A DNA stretch of 64,000 nucleotides from an uncultured Sphingomonadaceae bacterium (lineage in GTDB: Bacteria > Pseudomonadota > Alphaproteobacteria > Sphingomonadales > Sphingomonadaceae). Under the pieces are notes generated by a model. It worked only from the letters and a program-made list of their open reading frames with translations. It did not search any database and was not told the origin of the DNA. The stretch lies in assembly GCA_947494305.1 (NCBI GenBank), contig CANLUL010000001.1:992001-1056000 (forward strand), written 5' to 3'. Both the position numbers and the translations under genes were made by a program. This document shows, one piece after another, positions 1 to 7,295 of this stretch (positions are counted from its first letter, which is position 1; each line of letters starts with the position of its first letter).

Positions 1-222
1 ACCTTTGTCCGTGACGATGCGTTCTAGTACCCGAACTCGATGTTCCAAGCGTTCTGTATGAGCGGCATATTGAGCAGATTTTTCTGCAGTTTCCTGGCCG
101 AATGCAGTCAATTGCTTTTCTTTGAATTCCAAATTCCGTTGATGGGTTTTCATAAAGATACTGCCAACGACGGGAATGCCCACCACAATCATGAAAAAAC
201 CCAATATGAAAAAGCCGCTCAT
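1..222 (-). CDS. PspB-like membrane/coiled-coil protein, third paralogue (cut by window edge)
   Basis: The gene reads in from position 222 (ATG at 222-220) and runs off the left edge, so only the first 74 residues are visible. An N-terminal hydrophobic segment (about residues 3-23, beginning MSGFFILGFFMIVVG) is followed by a charged, helical stretch that ends in LEHRVRVLERIVTDKG. That last motif recurs in the two upstream genes and, in weaker form, in PspB and PspC. It starts 15 bases after the stop of the gene at 238-567, so it is probably the distal part of the psp operon. Its role is not known. By analogy with PspB it would sit in the inner membrane and contact PspA or PspC, which is inference. 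Confidence 0.7.
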   Translation of the reverse strand, partial: MSGFFILGFFMIVVGIPVVGSIFMKTHQRNLEFKEKQLTAFGQETAEKSAQYAAHTERLEHRVRVLERIVTDKG

Positions 223-237
223 TTTCTCAACTCTCTC

Positions 238-567
238 TCAATTCGTCCGCTTGTCCTGAAGTGCTTCGATTTCTTGCGTGAGACGATGGCTATCGTCAGT
301 TACAATCCGTTCCACGTTGGCCAAACGATCTTTCATAGATCCAATTTCAGCCCGTAGTTCTGCATTTTCCTGGGTCAGCAACTTCACGCGTTCTACTGCT
401 TCCTGATCGGATTTAGGATAAACCGATTGCCCCCACATTCCCTCAAGAGGGTAGCCATTTTTAATCTTCAGCCGTGTTGTATAAATCCAGCCTCCGACGG
501 CCAATACGCCCAATACAGCTACGAGGGGGAAAACTTCCGTTAGTATGAGTATTCTTTCCGGATCCAT
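238..567 (-). CDS. PspB-like membrane/coiled-coil protein, second paralogue
   Basis: A 109-residue protein with one predicted membrane segment (about residues 13-30, VFPLVAVLGVLAVGGWIY). Next come a short polar linker containing NGYPLEG and a coiled coil (about 57-107) with the motif VERIVTD and the ending EIEALQDK. The gene at 567-866 has the same plan (HGYPIED, LERIATD, EIEALREK), so the two are clear duplicates. Its ATG overlaps the upstream TGA as TGATG, implying translational coupling. The architecture resembles PspB of the phage-shock system but the protein is longer and diverged. The function is unknown. An accessory envelope-stress role is inferred from the operon only. Confidence 0.8.
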   Translation of the reverse strand: MDPERILILTEVFPLVAVLGVLAVGGWIYTTRLKIKNGYPLEGMWGQSVYPKSDQEAVERVKLLTQENAELRAEIGSMKDRLANVERIVTDDSHRLTQEIEALQDKRTN

Positions 568-866
568 CAGCTTTTCTCTCTTAGAGCTTCAATTTCATCA
601 GCCGTGCGTTTGGCGGGATCGGTCGCAATGCGTTCGAGGACTTGAAGGCGTTCTTGGAGGCGATCAATCTTGCCAACCAACTCTTCGTTTTCGCTAGAGA
701 GCAATTCTATCTTGCGTTGCTCTGAAGGATCCGTTTTTGAAATGATTTTTCCGTTATCATCTTCAATTGGATAGCCATGTCTGGCGCGGATCCAGTTATT
801 GACGATGCCACCAACAATACAAACTGCGATAATGGCGATAACTGATTCTGGGCTCCCCCAATTCAT
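567..866 (-). CDS. PspB-like membrane/coiled-coil protein, first paralogue
   Basis: A 99-residue protein with an N-terminal membrane helix (about residues 8-26, VIAIIAVCIVGGIVNNWI), the linker motif HGYPIED, and a heptad-patterned coiled coil from about residue 50 that carries LERIATD and ends EIEALREKS. It lies 25 bases downstream of pspC and is coupled to the next gene by a TGATG overlap. The tail of PspC (DMELYYTT, EIEKLR) has the same layout, so this motif appears to be a shared element of the whole locus. Likely an inner-membrane component of an extended Psp complex. That is inferred from context and not from a characterised homologue. Confidence 0.8.
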   Translation of the reverse strand: MNWGSPESVIAIIAVCIVGGIVNNWIRARHGYPIEDDNGKIISKTDPSEQRKIELLSSENEELVGKIDRLQERLQVLERIATDPAKRTADEIEALREKS

Positions 867-891
867 AATGTTTCTCCCTAAAAGCTATCTT

Positions 892-1275
892 CTACCGAAG
901 TTTCTCAATTTCGTTCGACAGCGAAGTATTCTTGGTTGTGTAATATAATTCCATGTCGGCGAGCTTGCGATCAATCTCGCGAAAACGCGACTTGATGTCG
1001 CGGCTCGTCCGCTGTGGTGATTGCCGGACACCTTGCCAAAACTTCAACTCCTCTGGGTCTCGGCTATAAAGTTCGATTGGTTTAGGGTCGGCAACCTTTG
1101 CGGTGATCCAATAGGCCAGTAGCGTCCATGGAAAAGCGAATGTCACGGTTGCGACTATCGCTGCCAATCGGATCCACATAACGTTGATACCGGTGTAATC
1201 TGCTATACCTGCGCAAACTCCGCTCCATTTAGCGCGTTGTTTATCAAGATAAAATTTGGTGCGGCTCGTGGACAT
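892..1275 (-). CDS. pspC: Phage shock protein C
   Basis: 127 residues. The N-terminal PspC domain is recognisable: FYLDKQRAKWSGVCAGIADYTG at about 8-29, then a membrane segment at about 34-57 (LAAIVATVTFAFPWTLLAYWI). The cytoplasmic C-terminal part is helical and ends in a short coiled coil (about 99-127). In the enterobacterial system PspC and PspB form an inner-membrane sensor that draws PspA away from the activator PspF when the membrane is stressed. It begins 2 bases after the pspB stop, so both are in one transcript under the sigma-54 promoter at 2632-2647. The identity of the PspC domain is secure. The sensor role is family knowledge. Confidence 0.9.
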   Translation of the reverse strand: MSTSRTKFYLDKQRAKWSGVCAGIADYTGINVMWIRLAAIVATVTFAFPWTLLAYWITAKVADPKPIELYSRDPEELKFWQGVRQSPQRTSRDIKSRFREIDRKLADMELYYTTKNTSLSNEIEKLR

Positions 1276-1277
1276 TT

Positions 1278-1577
1278 TCAGCGCCTTTCTTTCTGGAGTT
1301 CATCAAGCCGTTCCAAAGATGGAGACGGTATTTCGGAGCGGCTCGGCAATGCGGATTGCTTGTAATCAGGATTGTCCGCAGCCATGATACGTTCGATCGT
1401 ATCCATTCGGTCATCAAGACGGCGCGCCATGTGATGCAATTCTTCCAGTAGATTTTCGTCTTCATTGGTAATCGTTGCTGCGGTTTTCCACTTCGTAACA
1501 TAGTGGAATATCAACCAAGGCAGACCGATAAATATAGTTCCCATGACGATGGGAACGATGATCAGTTCTTCCTGCAT
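1278..1577 (-). CDS. pspB: Phage shock protein B
   Basis: 99 residues. The N-terminal membrane helix (about residues 4-26, ELIIVPIVMGTIFIGLPWLIF) is followed by a basic turn and a coiled coil containing LLEELHHMARRLDDRM and ERIMA, the classic PspB arrangement. Length is close to the usual 70-80 residues plus a polar C-terminal tail. The start ATG overlaps the pspA stop by one base (TAATG), so translation is coupled. In known systems PspB works with PspC in the inner membrane to sense loss of membrane integrity. Regulation is through the upstream sigma-54 promoter. Confidence 0.88.
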   Translation of the reverse strand: MQEELIIVPIVMGTIFIGLPWLIFHYVTKWKTAATITNEDENLLEELHHMARRLDDRMDTIERIMAADNPDYKQSALPSRSEIPSPSLERLDELQKERR

Positions 1578-2251
1578 TATTTGTCACCTTTCTTCATGGC
1601 TGCCTTCATGGCTTCTAATTCTTCATCCACCTGATCACTGGATTCCAGCGCAGCGATTTGATTTTCTAATGTCTGTGGTTGGCCTTCGCCCATTGTGAGC
1701 GCATCTGCGCGGCCTTCGGCAAAATCGACCTGACGTTCTAGATATTCAAATTTTGAGAAAGCATCATGTACCTTTTCACTATTGTACATCTCTCGAATTT
1801 TATATCGGTTCTCGGCACTTTCGAGACGGTTGACCAAGCTGCTTTGGCGAGACCGCGCTTCTTGCAGTTTCTTTTGCAGTTTGGCGATATCAGCCTCATT
1901 GGCATGAAGCGTATCTTCCAAAACTTTAACTTCGGATTTTAACTGGTCAGCCATATCGGATGCTTTGCGTTTTTCCAGCAATGCCGCTTTGGCCAAATCT
2001 TCACGATCTTTTGAGAGTGCCAGTTGTGCCTTTTCATTCCAGTCTTCGGTCAGATGCTCCAGCTTATCGATATGCCGACGCATTTCCTTTTGATCGGCGA
2101 TGGTTCGGGCAGCAGATGCGCGGACTTCGACCAGAGTTTCTTCCATCTCCAATATGATCATGCGTATCAGTTTGGATGGATCCTCCGCTTTATCGAGCAT
2201 GTCAGTGACATTGGCGGCGATAATATCGCGGGTTCTTGAAAAAATACTCAT
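1577..2251 (-). CDS. pspA: Phage shock protein A
   Basis: 224 residues, the normal length of the PspA/IM30 family. It opens MSIFSRTRDIIAANVTDMLD, the amphipathic membrane-binding helix, and continues as one long coiled coil with the conserved DPSKLIRMIILEMEETLVEV segment at about 23-42. PspA coats damaged inner membrane and also binds and inhibits PspF. The start at 2251 is chosen over an upstream in-frame codon because the family begins exactly here and a GGAG sits 7 bases before the ATG. The upstream extension would have no counterpart in the family. First large gene of the psp operon. It is separated by 170 bases from the small ORF at 2422-2586. Confidence 0.95.
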   Translation of the reverse strand: MSIFSRTRDIIAANVTDMLDKAEDPSKLIRMIILEMEETLVEVRASAARTIADQKEMRRHIDKLEHLTEDWNEKAQLALSKDREDLAKAALLEKRKASDMADQLKSEVKVLEDTLHANEADIAKLQKKLQEARSRQSSLVNRLESAENRYKIREMYNSEKVHDAFSKFEYLERQVDFAEGRADALTMGEGQPQTLENQIAALESSDQVDEELEAMKAAMKKGDK

Positions 2252-2421
2252 GGGTAAACTCCGGTAGTTTCTGGCAAGCGGCCTGGAAAGGTTCGAACGG
2301 TCAGGTTGCTTGTCATCTTTGTAAAATTCATTTTCAATAAAATCTACTTCTTCAATTTGAAAGGGGGGCCGGGTCTGCACTTCGGCAAGGGGGAAGGAAG
2401 GAGACCCGGCCATTTTTCCTG

Positions 2422-2586
2422 TCACGCTTTGTAGCTGACAGAAGGGGAAGCGGTGCCATCGGTTGAGATGACTGCACTGCCGGCCTCTGCTGGGCCAACC
2501 GCGCTAATCAATATGGTCATACCGAACAATACTACGGAGAGCATGGCAGAAAGGTCTGTTCTGCTGAGTTTTGAAATGTTTGGCAT
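2422..2586 (-). CDS. 54-residue hydrophobic peptide at the head of the psp operon
   Basis: Start ATG at 2586 follows a strong GGAGGA with 4 bases between. It lies about 35 bases downstream of the predicted sigma-54 start site. An alternative in-frame start at 2661 would lie upstream of the promoter and is rejected. The peptide has a polar N-terminus, one hydrophobic segment (about residues 14-31, AMLSVVLFGMTILISAVG) and then PAEAGSAVISTDG. This could be a single membrane anchor or a signal peptide cleaved near AEA, which would release a peptide of about 19 residues. I do not recognise a family. Its position as first gene under the Psp promoter suggests a stress-induced small membrane or exported peptide. 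Confidence 0.65.
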   Translation of the reverse strand: MPNISKLSRTDLSAMLSVVLFGMTILISAVGPAEAGSAVISTDGTASPSVSYKA

Positions 2587-2631
2587 GTGTTCCTCCAGAA
2601 ACCGATTGGTAATTTGATTTGACCCTAACAT

Positions 2632-2647
2632 TGCAGGAGGCGTGCCA
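2632..2647 (-). promoter_or_regulatory. Sigma-54 (-24/-12) promoter of the psp operon
   Basis: On the minus strand the bases read TGGCACGCCTCCTGCA. The sigma-54 consensus is TGGCACG, four bases, TTGC(A/T). Here the -24 GG and the -12 GC are exactly 10 bases apart and only one consensus position differs. The predicted start of transcription is near 2621, giving a leader of about 35 bases before the ATG at 2586. The gene for the matching enhancer-binding activator, PspF, is divergent and begins about 90 bases away, so PspF sites are expected in the A+T-rich stretch 2650-2735. Confidence 0.88.
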
Positions 2648-2737
2648 GTTTTATAAGCCATTGAAATATTGGGGTTAAAGTAATTTTTTGAAATCTGAAT
2701 ATAGTACTAATTGCTATTTAGTGGGAAATTATACTAT

Positions 2738-3784
2738 ATGTTGGGTATGGAACGCCAAAGTCAGTTTATCGGAGAGTCCGGCGCATTTCTGGATGCTGTT
2801 GAAAAAGCCAGTCGTGCTGCGCCTTTGGACCGTCCTGTTCTTGTAGTCGGGGAACGTGGGACTGGTAAAGAGTTAATCGCCGAACGATTACATCGCCTAT
2901 CGATGCGGTGGGATGGACCTTTGGTGACACTTAACTGTGCGGCCATGCCCGAAACTTTGATCGAGGCAGAATTATTTGGTCACGAAGCCGGCGCTTTTAC
3001 TGGTGCGACAAAGTCACGGGTAGGGCGCTTTGAGGAAGCCGATGGTGGCACATTGTTTCTTGATGAATTGGGAACATTGTCCAGCGGAGCGCAGGAACGA
3101 CTGCTGAGGGCCGTTGAATATGGCGAAATAACACGCATTGGTTCATCACGACCCACTAAAGTCGACGTTCGAATTGTGGCTGCCACCAACGCTAATCTTC
3201 CAAGAATGGCAGATGAAGGTACGTTTAGAGCAGATTTACTGGATCGCTTGTCGTTTGAAGTGGTTACTTTACCGCCGCTGCGGTTCCGTGAAGGGGACAT
3301 CTCTGTACTGGCTGATTATTTTGGACGACGAATGGCGGCGGAACTGGAATGGGTACAATGGCCTGGGTTGGGTCAGTTGGCATCGGAGGCGCTCGAACGC
3401 CACGAATGGCCAGGCAATGTCCGCGAACTCCGAAATGTGATTGAGAGAGCGGTTTATCAGTGGGAGGATTCTTCCCGGCCGATTGACCATATTATTTTTG
3501 ATCCTTTTGAATCGCCCTGGAAGCCAAAGGAGATGGCAACCAGAGAACATATTCCCAATATGGTCGAACCGGACCCAGTGCCCGCTGCGGAGAAACAACA
3601 ACCGGAAGCTGGTTTTGTTGAAGTTGATGATATGAAAGATGCGGTAGAAGCCTACGAAAAGCGGATATTGGAGTCTGCCATGGCAAAAAACCGCTACAAC
3701 CAGCGGCAAACCGCCAAATCGCTTAACCTTACATATGATCAATTGCGACATTCCTTAAAGCGTCACGACTTACTGGGAAGCTAA
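2738..3784 (+). CDS. pspF: PspF, sigma-54-dependent activator of the phage shock operon
   Basis: About 348 residues: an AAA+ domain directly at the N-terminus with no receiver or sensory domain, as in PspF. Visible motifs are Walker A GERGTGKE, the sigma-54 contact loop GAFTGA, Walker B GGTLFLDE and the arginine-finger region FRADLLDRL. A C-terminal Fis-type helix-turn-helix (about 320-345, RQTAKSLNLTYDQLRHSLKR) binds DNA. Divergent from the psp operon it controls. In known systems PspA binds the AAA+ domain and silences it until membrane stress occurs. The start is uncertain between 2738 and 2747 (the latter best matches the E. coli N-terminus). No strong ribosome binding site separates them, and an upstream TTG at 2711 looks less likely. 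Confidence 0.93.
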   Translation: MLGMERQSQFIGESGAFLDAVEKASRAAPLDRPVLVVGERGTGKELIAERLHRLSMRWDGPLVTLNCAAMPETLIEAELFGHEAGAFTGATKSRVGRFEEADGGTLFLDELGTLSSGAQERLLRAVEYGEITRIGSSRPTKVDVRIVAATNANLPRMADEGTFRADLLDRLSFEVVTLPPLRFREGDISVLADYFGRRMAAELEWVQWPGLGQLASEALERHEWPGNVRELRNVIERAVYQWEDSSRPIDHIIFDPFESPWKPKEMATREHIPNMVEPDPVPAAEKQQPEAGFVEVDDMKDAVEAYEKRILESAMAKNRYNQRQTAKSLNLTYDQLRHSLKRHDLLGS

Positions 3785-3805
3785 ATGAGGACTCCATCTC
3801 TTCCC

Positions 3806-3825
3806 ACTGTTGCTTGAACAACAGT
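3806..3825 (+). terminator. Perfect 7-bp hairpin after pspF, possible weak terminator
   Basis: ACTGTTG and CAACAGT form a perfect inverted repeat around a 6-base loop, 22 bases past the pspF stop. There is no run of T after it, so termination is uncertain. A protein-binding palindrome is equally possible. Confidence 0.35.
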
Positions 3826-3874
3826 AGTTTACGACCACCTATTGAAAAGTAACGGAGAAGGAGGTCTTGCCGAC

Positions 3875-5227
3875 ATGAATGAGGCAATTGCGACAAAAAG
3901 TCGCCGATCACTGTGGTCTCGCGCGAAGGACATGGCTTTAAAAGCGCCTCCGGAACGCAATAGATATGTCGACTTTCTCAGAGCATTTTCCATATTAGCA
4001 GTTGTGATTGGCCATTGGCTGGTTGCAGCACCCTATATAGAGGACGGAGCGGTAAAAGGCGGACATCTTTTAGGGATATTACCTTGGTCGCAATGGTTGA
4101 CCTGGGGATTTCAGGTTATGCCGATATTCTTTCTGGTGGGCGGTTTCTCCAATGGCGTTTCCTGGTCCGCCAATCGCCGGAACGATAGCACCTATGCCAA
4201 TTGGTTTACGGGCCGATTGCAGCGGCTGATCAATCCCGTTCTACCGTTATTCCTGATCTGGACCTTGTTTGCATTGTTCGGCACGGCAATTGGCGTCGAT
4301 CGTCAGATTGTAGAATTGGCCGCGCAATTGGCATTGATTCCCGTTTGGTTTCTGGCAGTGTATTTAATTGTAGCGGCGCTGGTTCCAATCACACACGCTG
4401 CCTGGAAAAGACTTGGTATGGCTTCTTTTTGGGGATTGGTGAGCGCGGCTGCAACCGTGGATATTCTGACCTACCGCTTCAGCATTCCTTACATCAATTT
4501 TATCAACTTTGCCTTTGTTTGGTTGGCTGTGCATCAATTGGGTTATGCTTGGAGTGACGGGCTTTTTTCAAATTCAAAACGCGCTCTTATCTTGGGGATT
4601 GGCGGATTAGTATCATTGGGTTTGATAGTCGGATTTGGACCGTACCCGGTGGCTATGATCGGCATTCCCGGTGAGGACATCAGCAATTCCATGCCACCAA
4701 CAATTGCACTGCTTTCCTTGGGTATCATGCAAACCGGTTTTGCACTTGCCCTGCAACCCGCCATGCAAAAATGGCTTAGTGGCATACATGCATGGACAGC
4801 GGTGGTTCTGATCAACGGTATGATCATGACGGTTTATCTCTGGCATCTTACCGCTTTTGTGCTGGTTATGGTTGGTGCTTGGTTGTTGGGCGGTATTGGA
4901 TTGGAAGTGGCGCCTGGGAGCGGAGCCTGGTGGCTAGCGCGACCGATCTGGTTTGCCCTCTACATTGTTGCACTTATGCCATTGATCATGATCTTTGCCC
5001 GATATGAGCAGGCCAGTCCAAAGACAATTGATATCATGCCGCATTGGCGTTTAGTAACTGGGCTGCTGCTAATTTGTTTTGGATTGGCGGCAACCGCAGC
5101 AATTAGCATTGCTAGTCCGCTTGGTGTCACGGGTGTCCGTCTATGGGTGGTTGCGCTGCCGTTTATTGGAGCAGCGCTGGCAGGCTTTGGGCCGATCCAT
5201 GCTTTGGTCAAAAAAGTTATTCCATAA
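3875..5227 (+). CDS. Acyltransferase 3 family integral membrane protein
   Basis: 450 residues, mostly hydrophobic with about ten membrane segments. The N-terminus carries the family signature RYVDFLRAFSILAVVIGHW (about residues 30-48), including the conserved Arg and the GH pair. Members of this family transfer acyl groups to sugars, lipopolysaccharide, exopolysaccharide or peptidoglycan from the cytoplasmic to the outer face of the membrane. The substrate here cannot be told. The ATG at 3875 is preferred because AAGGAGG lies 10 bases upstream. An in-frame TTG at 3842 would precede that site. It is monocistronic, ending at a strong terminator shared with the convergent gene. Confidence 0.85.
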   Translation: MNEAIATKSRRSLWSRAKDMALKAPPERNRYVDFLRAFSILAVVIGHWLVAAPYIEDGAVKGGHLLGILPWSQWLTWGFQVMPIFFLVGGFSNGVSWSANRRNDSTYANWFTGRLQRLINPVLPLFLIWTLFALFGTAIGVDRQIVELAAQLALIPVWFLAVYLIVAALVPITHAAWKRLGMASFWGLVSAAATVDILTYRFSIPYINFINFAFVWLAVHQLGYAWSDGLFSNSKRALILGIGGLVSLGLIVGFGPYPVAMIGIPGEDISNSMPPTIALLSLGIMQTGFALALQPAMQKWLSGIHAWTAVVLINGMIMTVYLWHLTAFVLVMVGAWLLGGIGLEVAPGSGAWWLARPIWFALYIVALMPLIMIFARYEQASPKTIDIMPHWRLVTGLLLICFGLAATAAISIASPLGVTGVRLWVVALPFIGAALAGFGPIHALVKKVIP

Positions 5228-5228
5228 A

Positions 5229-5252
5229 AAAAGGGGCACAATGGCCCCTTTT
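5229..5252. terminator. Bidirectional rho-independent terminator
   Basis: AAAAGGGGC and GCCCCTTTT form a perfect 9-bp stem around a 6-base loop. The A and T tracts let it act on both strands, which suits its place between the convergent genes ending at 5227 and 5273. Confidence 0.88.
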
Positions 5253-5272
5253 CAATCTTGATGTTGCTGCAA

Positions 5273-5836
5273 CTAGCCGCCGTTAAAGCTAACCATTGTG
5301 TAGAACATTGGCAGGGACAATAGTGTATTTGTCCGGGATGCCATCATTGCCATTTTGGCAGCCGCCGCCTTTGCATCTGGTTCTGCATCAACTATCCCCA
5401 GCACTTTCTTCTGGTTGGGCCAAATAATGAACCAAACATTGGCCGCCATGATGATCGCAATCCACATGCCGACGCCAATCATGGTGTAAGGCGCCTGCAA
5501 AGTTAGGGCAGGAACGAGATATTTTGAGAACATGGCTACAAACAGACCGGTCACCACCGTGAGCAATGCGGCCCAACGGAAATAGAAAAGCGCAGATGGA
5601 GCGATATGCTTTGATACCGCAGGTTTTTGATCATCCGGAATGTTCGGCATTTGCGGTACTTGGACAAAGTTGAAATAGTAAAGAAGGCCGATCCATAGAA
5701 CGCCAAAGAACAAATGCGCCCATCTCATGACAGAGTTGGCGGTCACTTCACCGGGATGCAATCCCAGCATGAGTGCTACTGTTAGTATCAAACTAACAAT
5801 CAATACTGCGTTTAGATTTCCAAAAAACTTTGCCAC
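5273..5836 (-). CDS. Urate oxidase N-terminal domain-type membrane protein
   Basis: 187 residues with four to five membrane segments. The segment RWAHLFFGVLWIGLLYYFNF (about 39-58) matches the heme-binding-like membrane domain seen at the N-terminus of PuuD urate hydroxylases (Urate_ox_N). In PuuD this domain is fused to a cytochrome c. Here the protein ends without a CxxCH motif, so it is the membrane domain alone, and no purine genes are nearby. An electron-transfer or heme-membrane role is possible but unproven. Conserved His (in RWAH) could be a heme ligand. Convergent with the acyltransferase and divergent from sodB. Confidence 0.65.
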   Translation of the reverse strand: MAKFFGNLNAVLIVSLILTVALMLGLHPGEVTANSVMRWAHLFFGVLWIGLLYYFNFVQVPQMPNIPDDQKPAVSKHIAPSALFYFRWAALLTVVTGLFVAMFSKYLVPALTLQAPYTMIGVGMWIAIIMAANVWFIIWPNQKKVLGIVDAEPDAKAAAAKMAMMASRTNTLLSLPMFYTMVSFNGG

Positions 5837-6008
5837 GATAGCTCCCCCTTACGTTTAGATGTAAAAGCCTATTATCGAATTGCCGGGCACATGTCACCCC
5901 GTTCAACGACGACTAGTAAATATGAGCATAAGTGCAGTTGAAGACGCTCCGCACTATCCTCATATGCAGCCTATCGAAAACCCCTCTAAACAACGGAGAC
6001 TTAACTTA

Positions 6009-6617
6009 ATGGCCTTCTCACTTCCGGAACTTCCTTACGCTAAGACCGCCTTTCACGATCTAATTTCCGAAGAAACCTTCGATTACCACCATGGCAAACA
6101 CCACAATGCTTATGTAACCAAGGCTAACGCATTGGTTGCTGCCGATGAGAACCTGCAAGGTAAATCGCTGGTTGAGTTGATCAAATCTTCGTCAGGCGGA
6201 TTGTTCAACCAGGTTGGACAGATATGGAACCATAGCTTTTACTGGCTATGTCTGAGCCCGGAAAAGAAAGAACCATCCGGAAAACTGGCTGAGATGATCA
6301 ACGATCAATTTGGCTCTACCGACGCATTGATCGACAAGTTGAAAGCAGAAGCCACAGGCCATTTTGGCAGTGGTTGGGCATCGCTCAATCTTGATGGGGA
6401 TAAGCTAGAAATTACATCTTATCATGATGCAGATTGTCCGATTGCCCATGGCCATACACCGTTGCTAATTTTGGATGTATGGGAACATGCCTATTATGTG
6501 GATTATCGCAATGCACGCCCGGATTACGCAGAAGCGATTTTGCGTAATGCTATAGATTGGGATTTCGTAGCAGAAAATCTCGATGGTAACGGAGCAGATC
6601 GCGCCAATCAGAGTTAA
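6009..6617 (+). CDS. sodB: Iron superoxide dismutase
   Basis: 202 residues, full length for Fe/Mn SOD. It starts MAFSLPELPY, and shows HHGKHHNAYV (about 27-36, metal ligand His) and DVWEHAYYVDY (about 158-168, ligands Asp and His). The Gly/Gln pattern (SSGGLFNQVGQIWNHSFYW) points to the iron form. It converts superoxide to oxygen and peroxide in the cytoplasm. ATG 6009 follows GGAG with 10 bases between and matches the family N-terminus. A 29-residue in-frame extension from the ATG at 5922 is possible but has no family support. A strong terminator follows. Confidence 0.97.
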   Translation: MAFSLPELPYAKTAFHDLISEETFDYHHGKHHNAYVTKANALVAADENLQGKSLVELIKSSSGGLFNQVGQIWNHSFYWLCLSPEKKEPSGKLAEMINDQFGSTDALIDKLKAEATGHFGSGWASLNLDGDKLEITSYHDADCPIAHGHTPLLILDVWEHAYYVDYRNARPDYAEAILRNAIDWDFVAENLDGNGADRANQS

Positions 6618-6637
6618 GTCAAACCAATCAAATAGTC

Positions 6638-6668
6638 AAAGCGGATGCGTCTAAGATGCGTCCGCTTT
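6638..6668. terminator. Terminator between sodB and yciB
   Basis: AAAGCGGATGCGTC pairs with GATGCGTCCGCTTT (14-bp stem, two G-T pairs, 3-base loop) and is followed by T residues. The right arm lies inside the last codons of the convergent yciB gene, so the hairpin serves both transcripts. Confidence 0.85.
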
Positions 6669-7295
6669 TTCTTTGTCTGCTTTGTCGTTGTCATCACCCT
6701 CTAGATTCAATCCCTCTTTCATCAACATGGGGATGTTGGCGATTGCAAAAATGAAGGTGAGGGGCAACATACCCCACAGCTTGAACCCGACCCAAAAATC
6801 CCATGTCTGGGTGCGCCAGATGAGTTCATTGAGAAATGCAGAAGCCACGAAAAACAGGGTCCAGTTGATCGTGAGTTTGCGATATCCGTTGTCTGAAAGC
6901 CCAGGATAGGCTGTTCCCAATAGCATTTTTAGCAAAGGCCGACCGGTCCACATTCCAAAAATCAAAACAGTTGCAAAGATGAAGTAGACAATTGTTGGTT
7001 TGATTTGAATGAAAGTTTCGTTCTGGAACCAGAGGGTAGCAGCACCAAATATTGTAACAAGGCCGCCGGAAACCCAGAGCATGGGAGAAATCTTACCCAT
7101 TTTCACCCAGGATATGATCAACGCGACGATCATCGCCACCATGAAAGCTGACGTAGCAGCCAGAATTTTAAACAATTGGGGTTCTGGTGCAAAGCTATTG
7201 ACCAAAAAAAAGACCAAAAGCGGTCCAAAGTCCAAGGCAAAACCCAGTCCCTTATTTTCTTCCTTCGGGCTTTTAATGACCTGCTCTTCGCTCAC
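6651..7295 (-). CDS. yciB: YciB/IspZ family inner-membrane protein (septation protein A)
   Basis: 214 residues with five membrane segments. The N-terminal LGFALDFGPLLVFFLVN is typical of YciB, as are the internal KPTIVYFIFA and the C-terminal FWVGFKLWGMLPLTFIFAI. The family is linked to septation and envelope integrity in proteobacteria, and the molecular activity is unknown. The start overlaps the ftsY stop by 4 bases, giving the common alphaproteobacterial order mtaB-ftsY-yciB. The C-terminal tail is rich in Asp and Lys. Confidence 0.9.
   Translation of the reverse strand: MSEEQVIKSPKEENKGLGFALDFGPLLVFFLVNSFAPEPQLFKILAATSAFMVAMIVALIISWVKMGKISPMLWVSGGLVTIFGAATLWFQNETFIQIKPTIVYFIFATVLIFGMWTGRPLLKMLLGTAYPGLSDNGYRKLTINWTLFFVASAFLNELIWRTQTWDFWVGFKLWGMLPLTFIFAIANIPMLMKEGLNLEGDDNDKADKEKADAS

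Noticed and set aside
2252-2425. 58-residue N-terminal extension of PspA
   Set aside because: PspA proteins begin at MSIFSR. The extension is out of character, and GGAG stands right before the inner ATG.
5880-6008. N-terminal extension of superoxide dismutase from upstream in-frame codons
   Set aside because: The family begins MAFSLPELPY, and GGAG precedes that ATG. The extension has no known counterpart.
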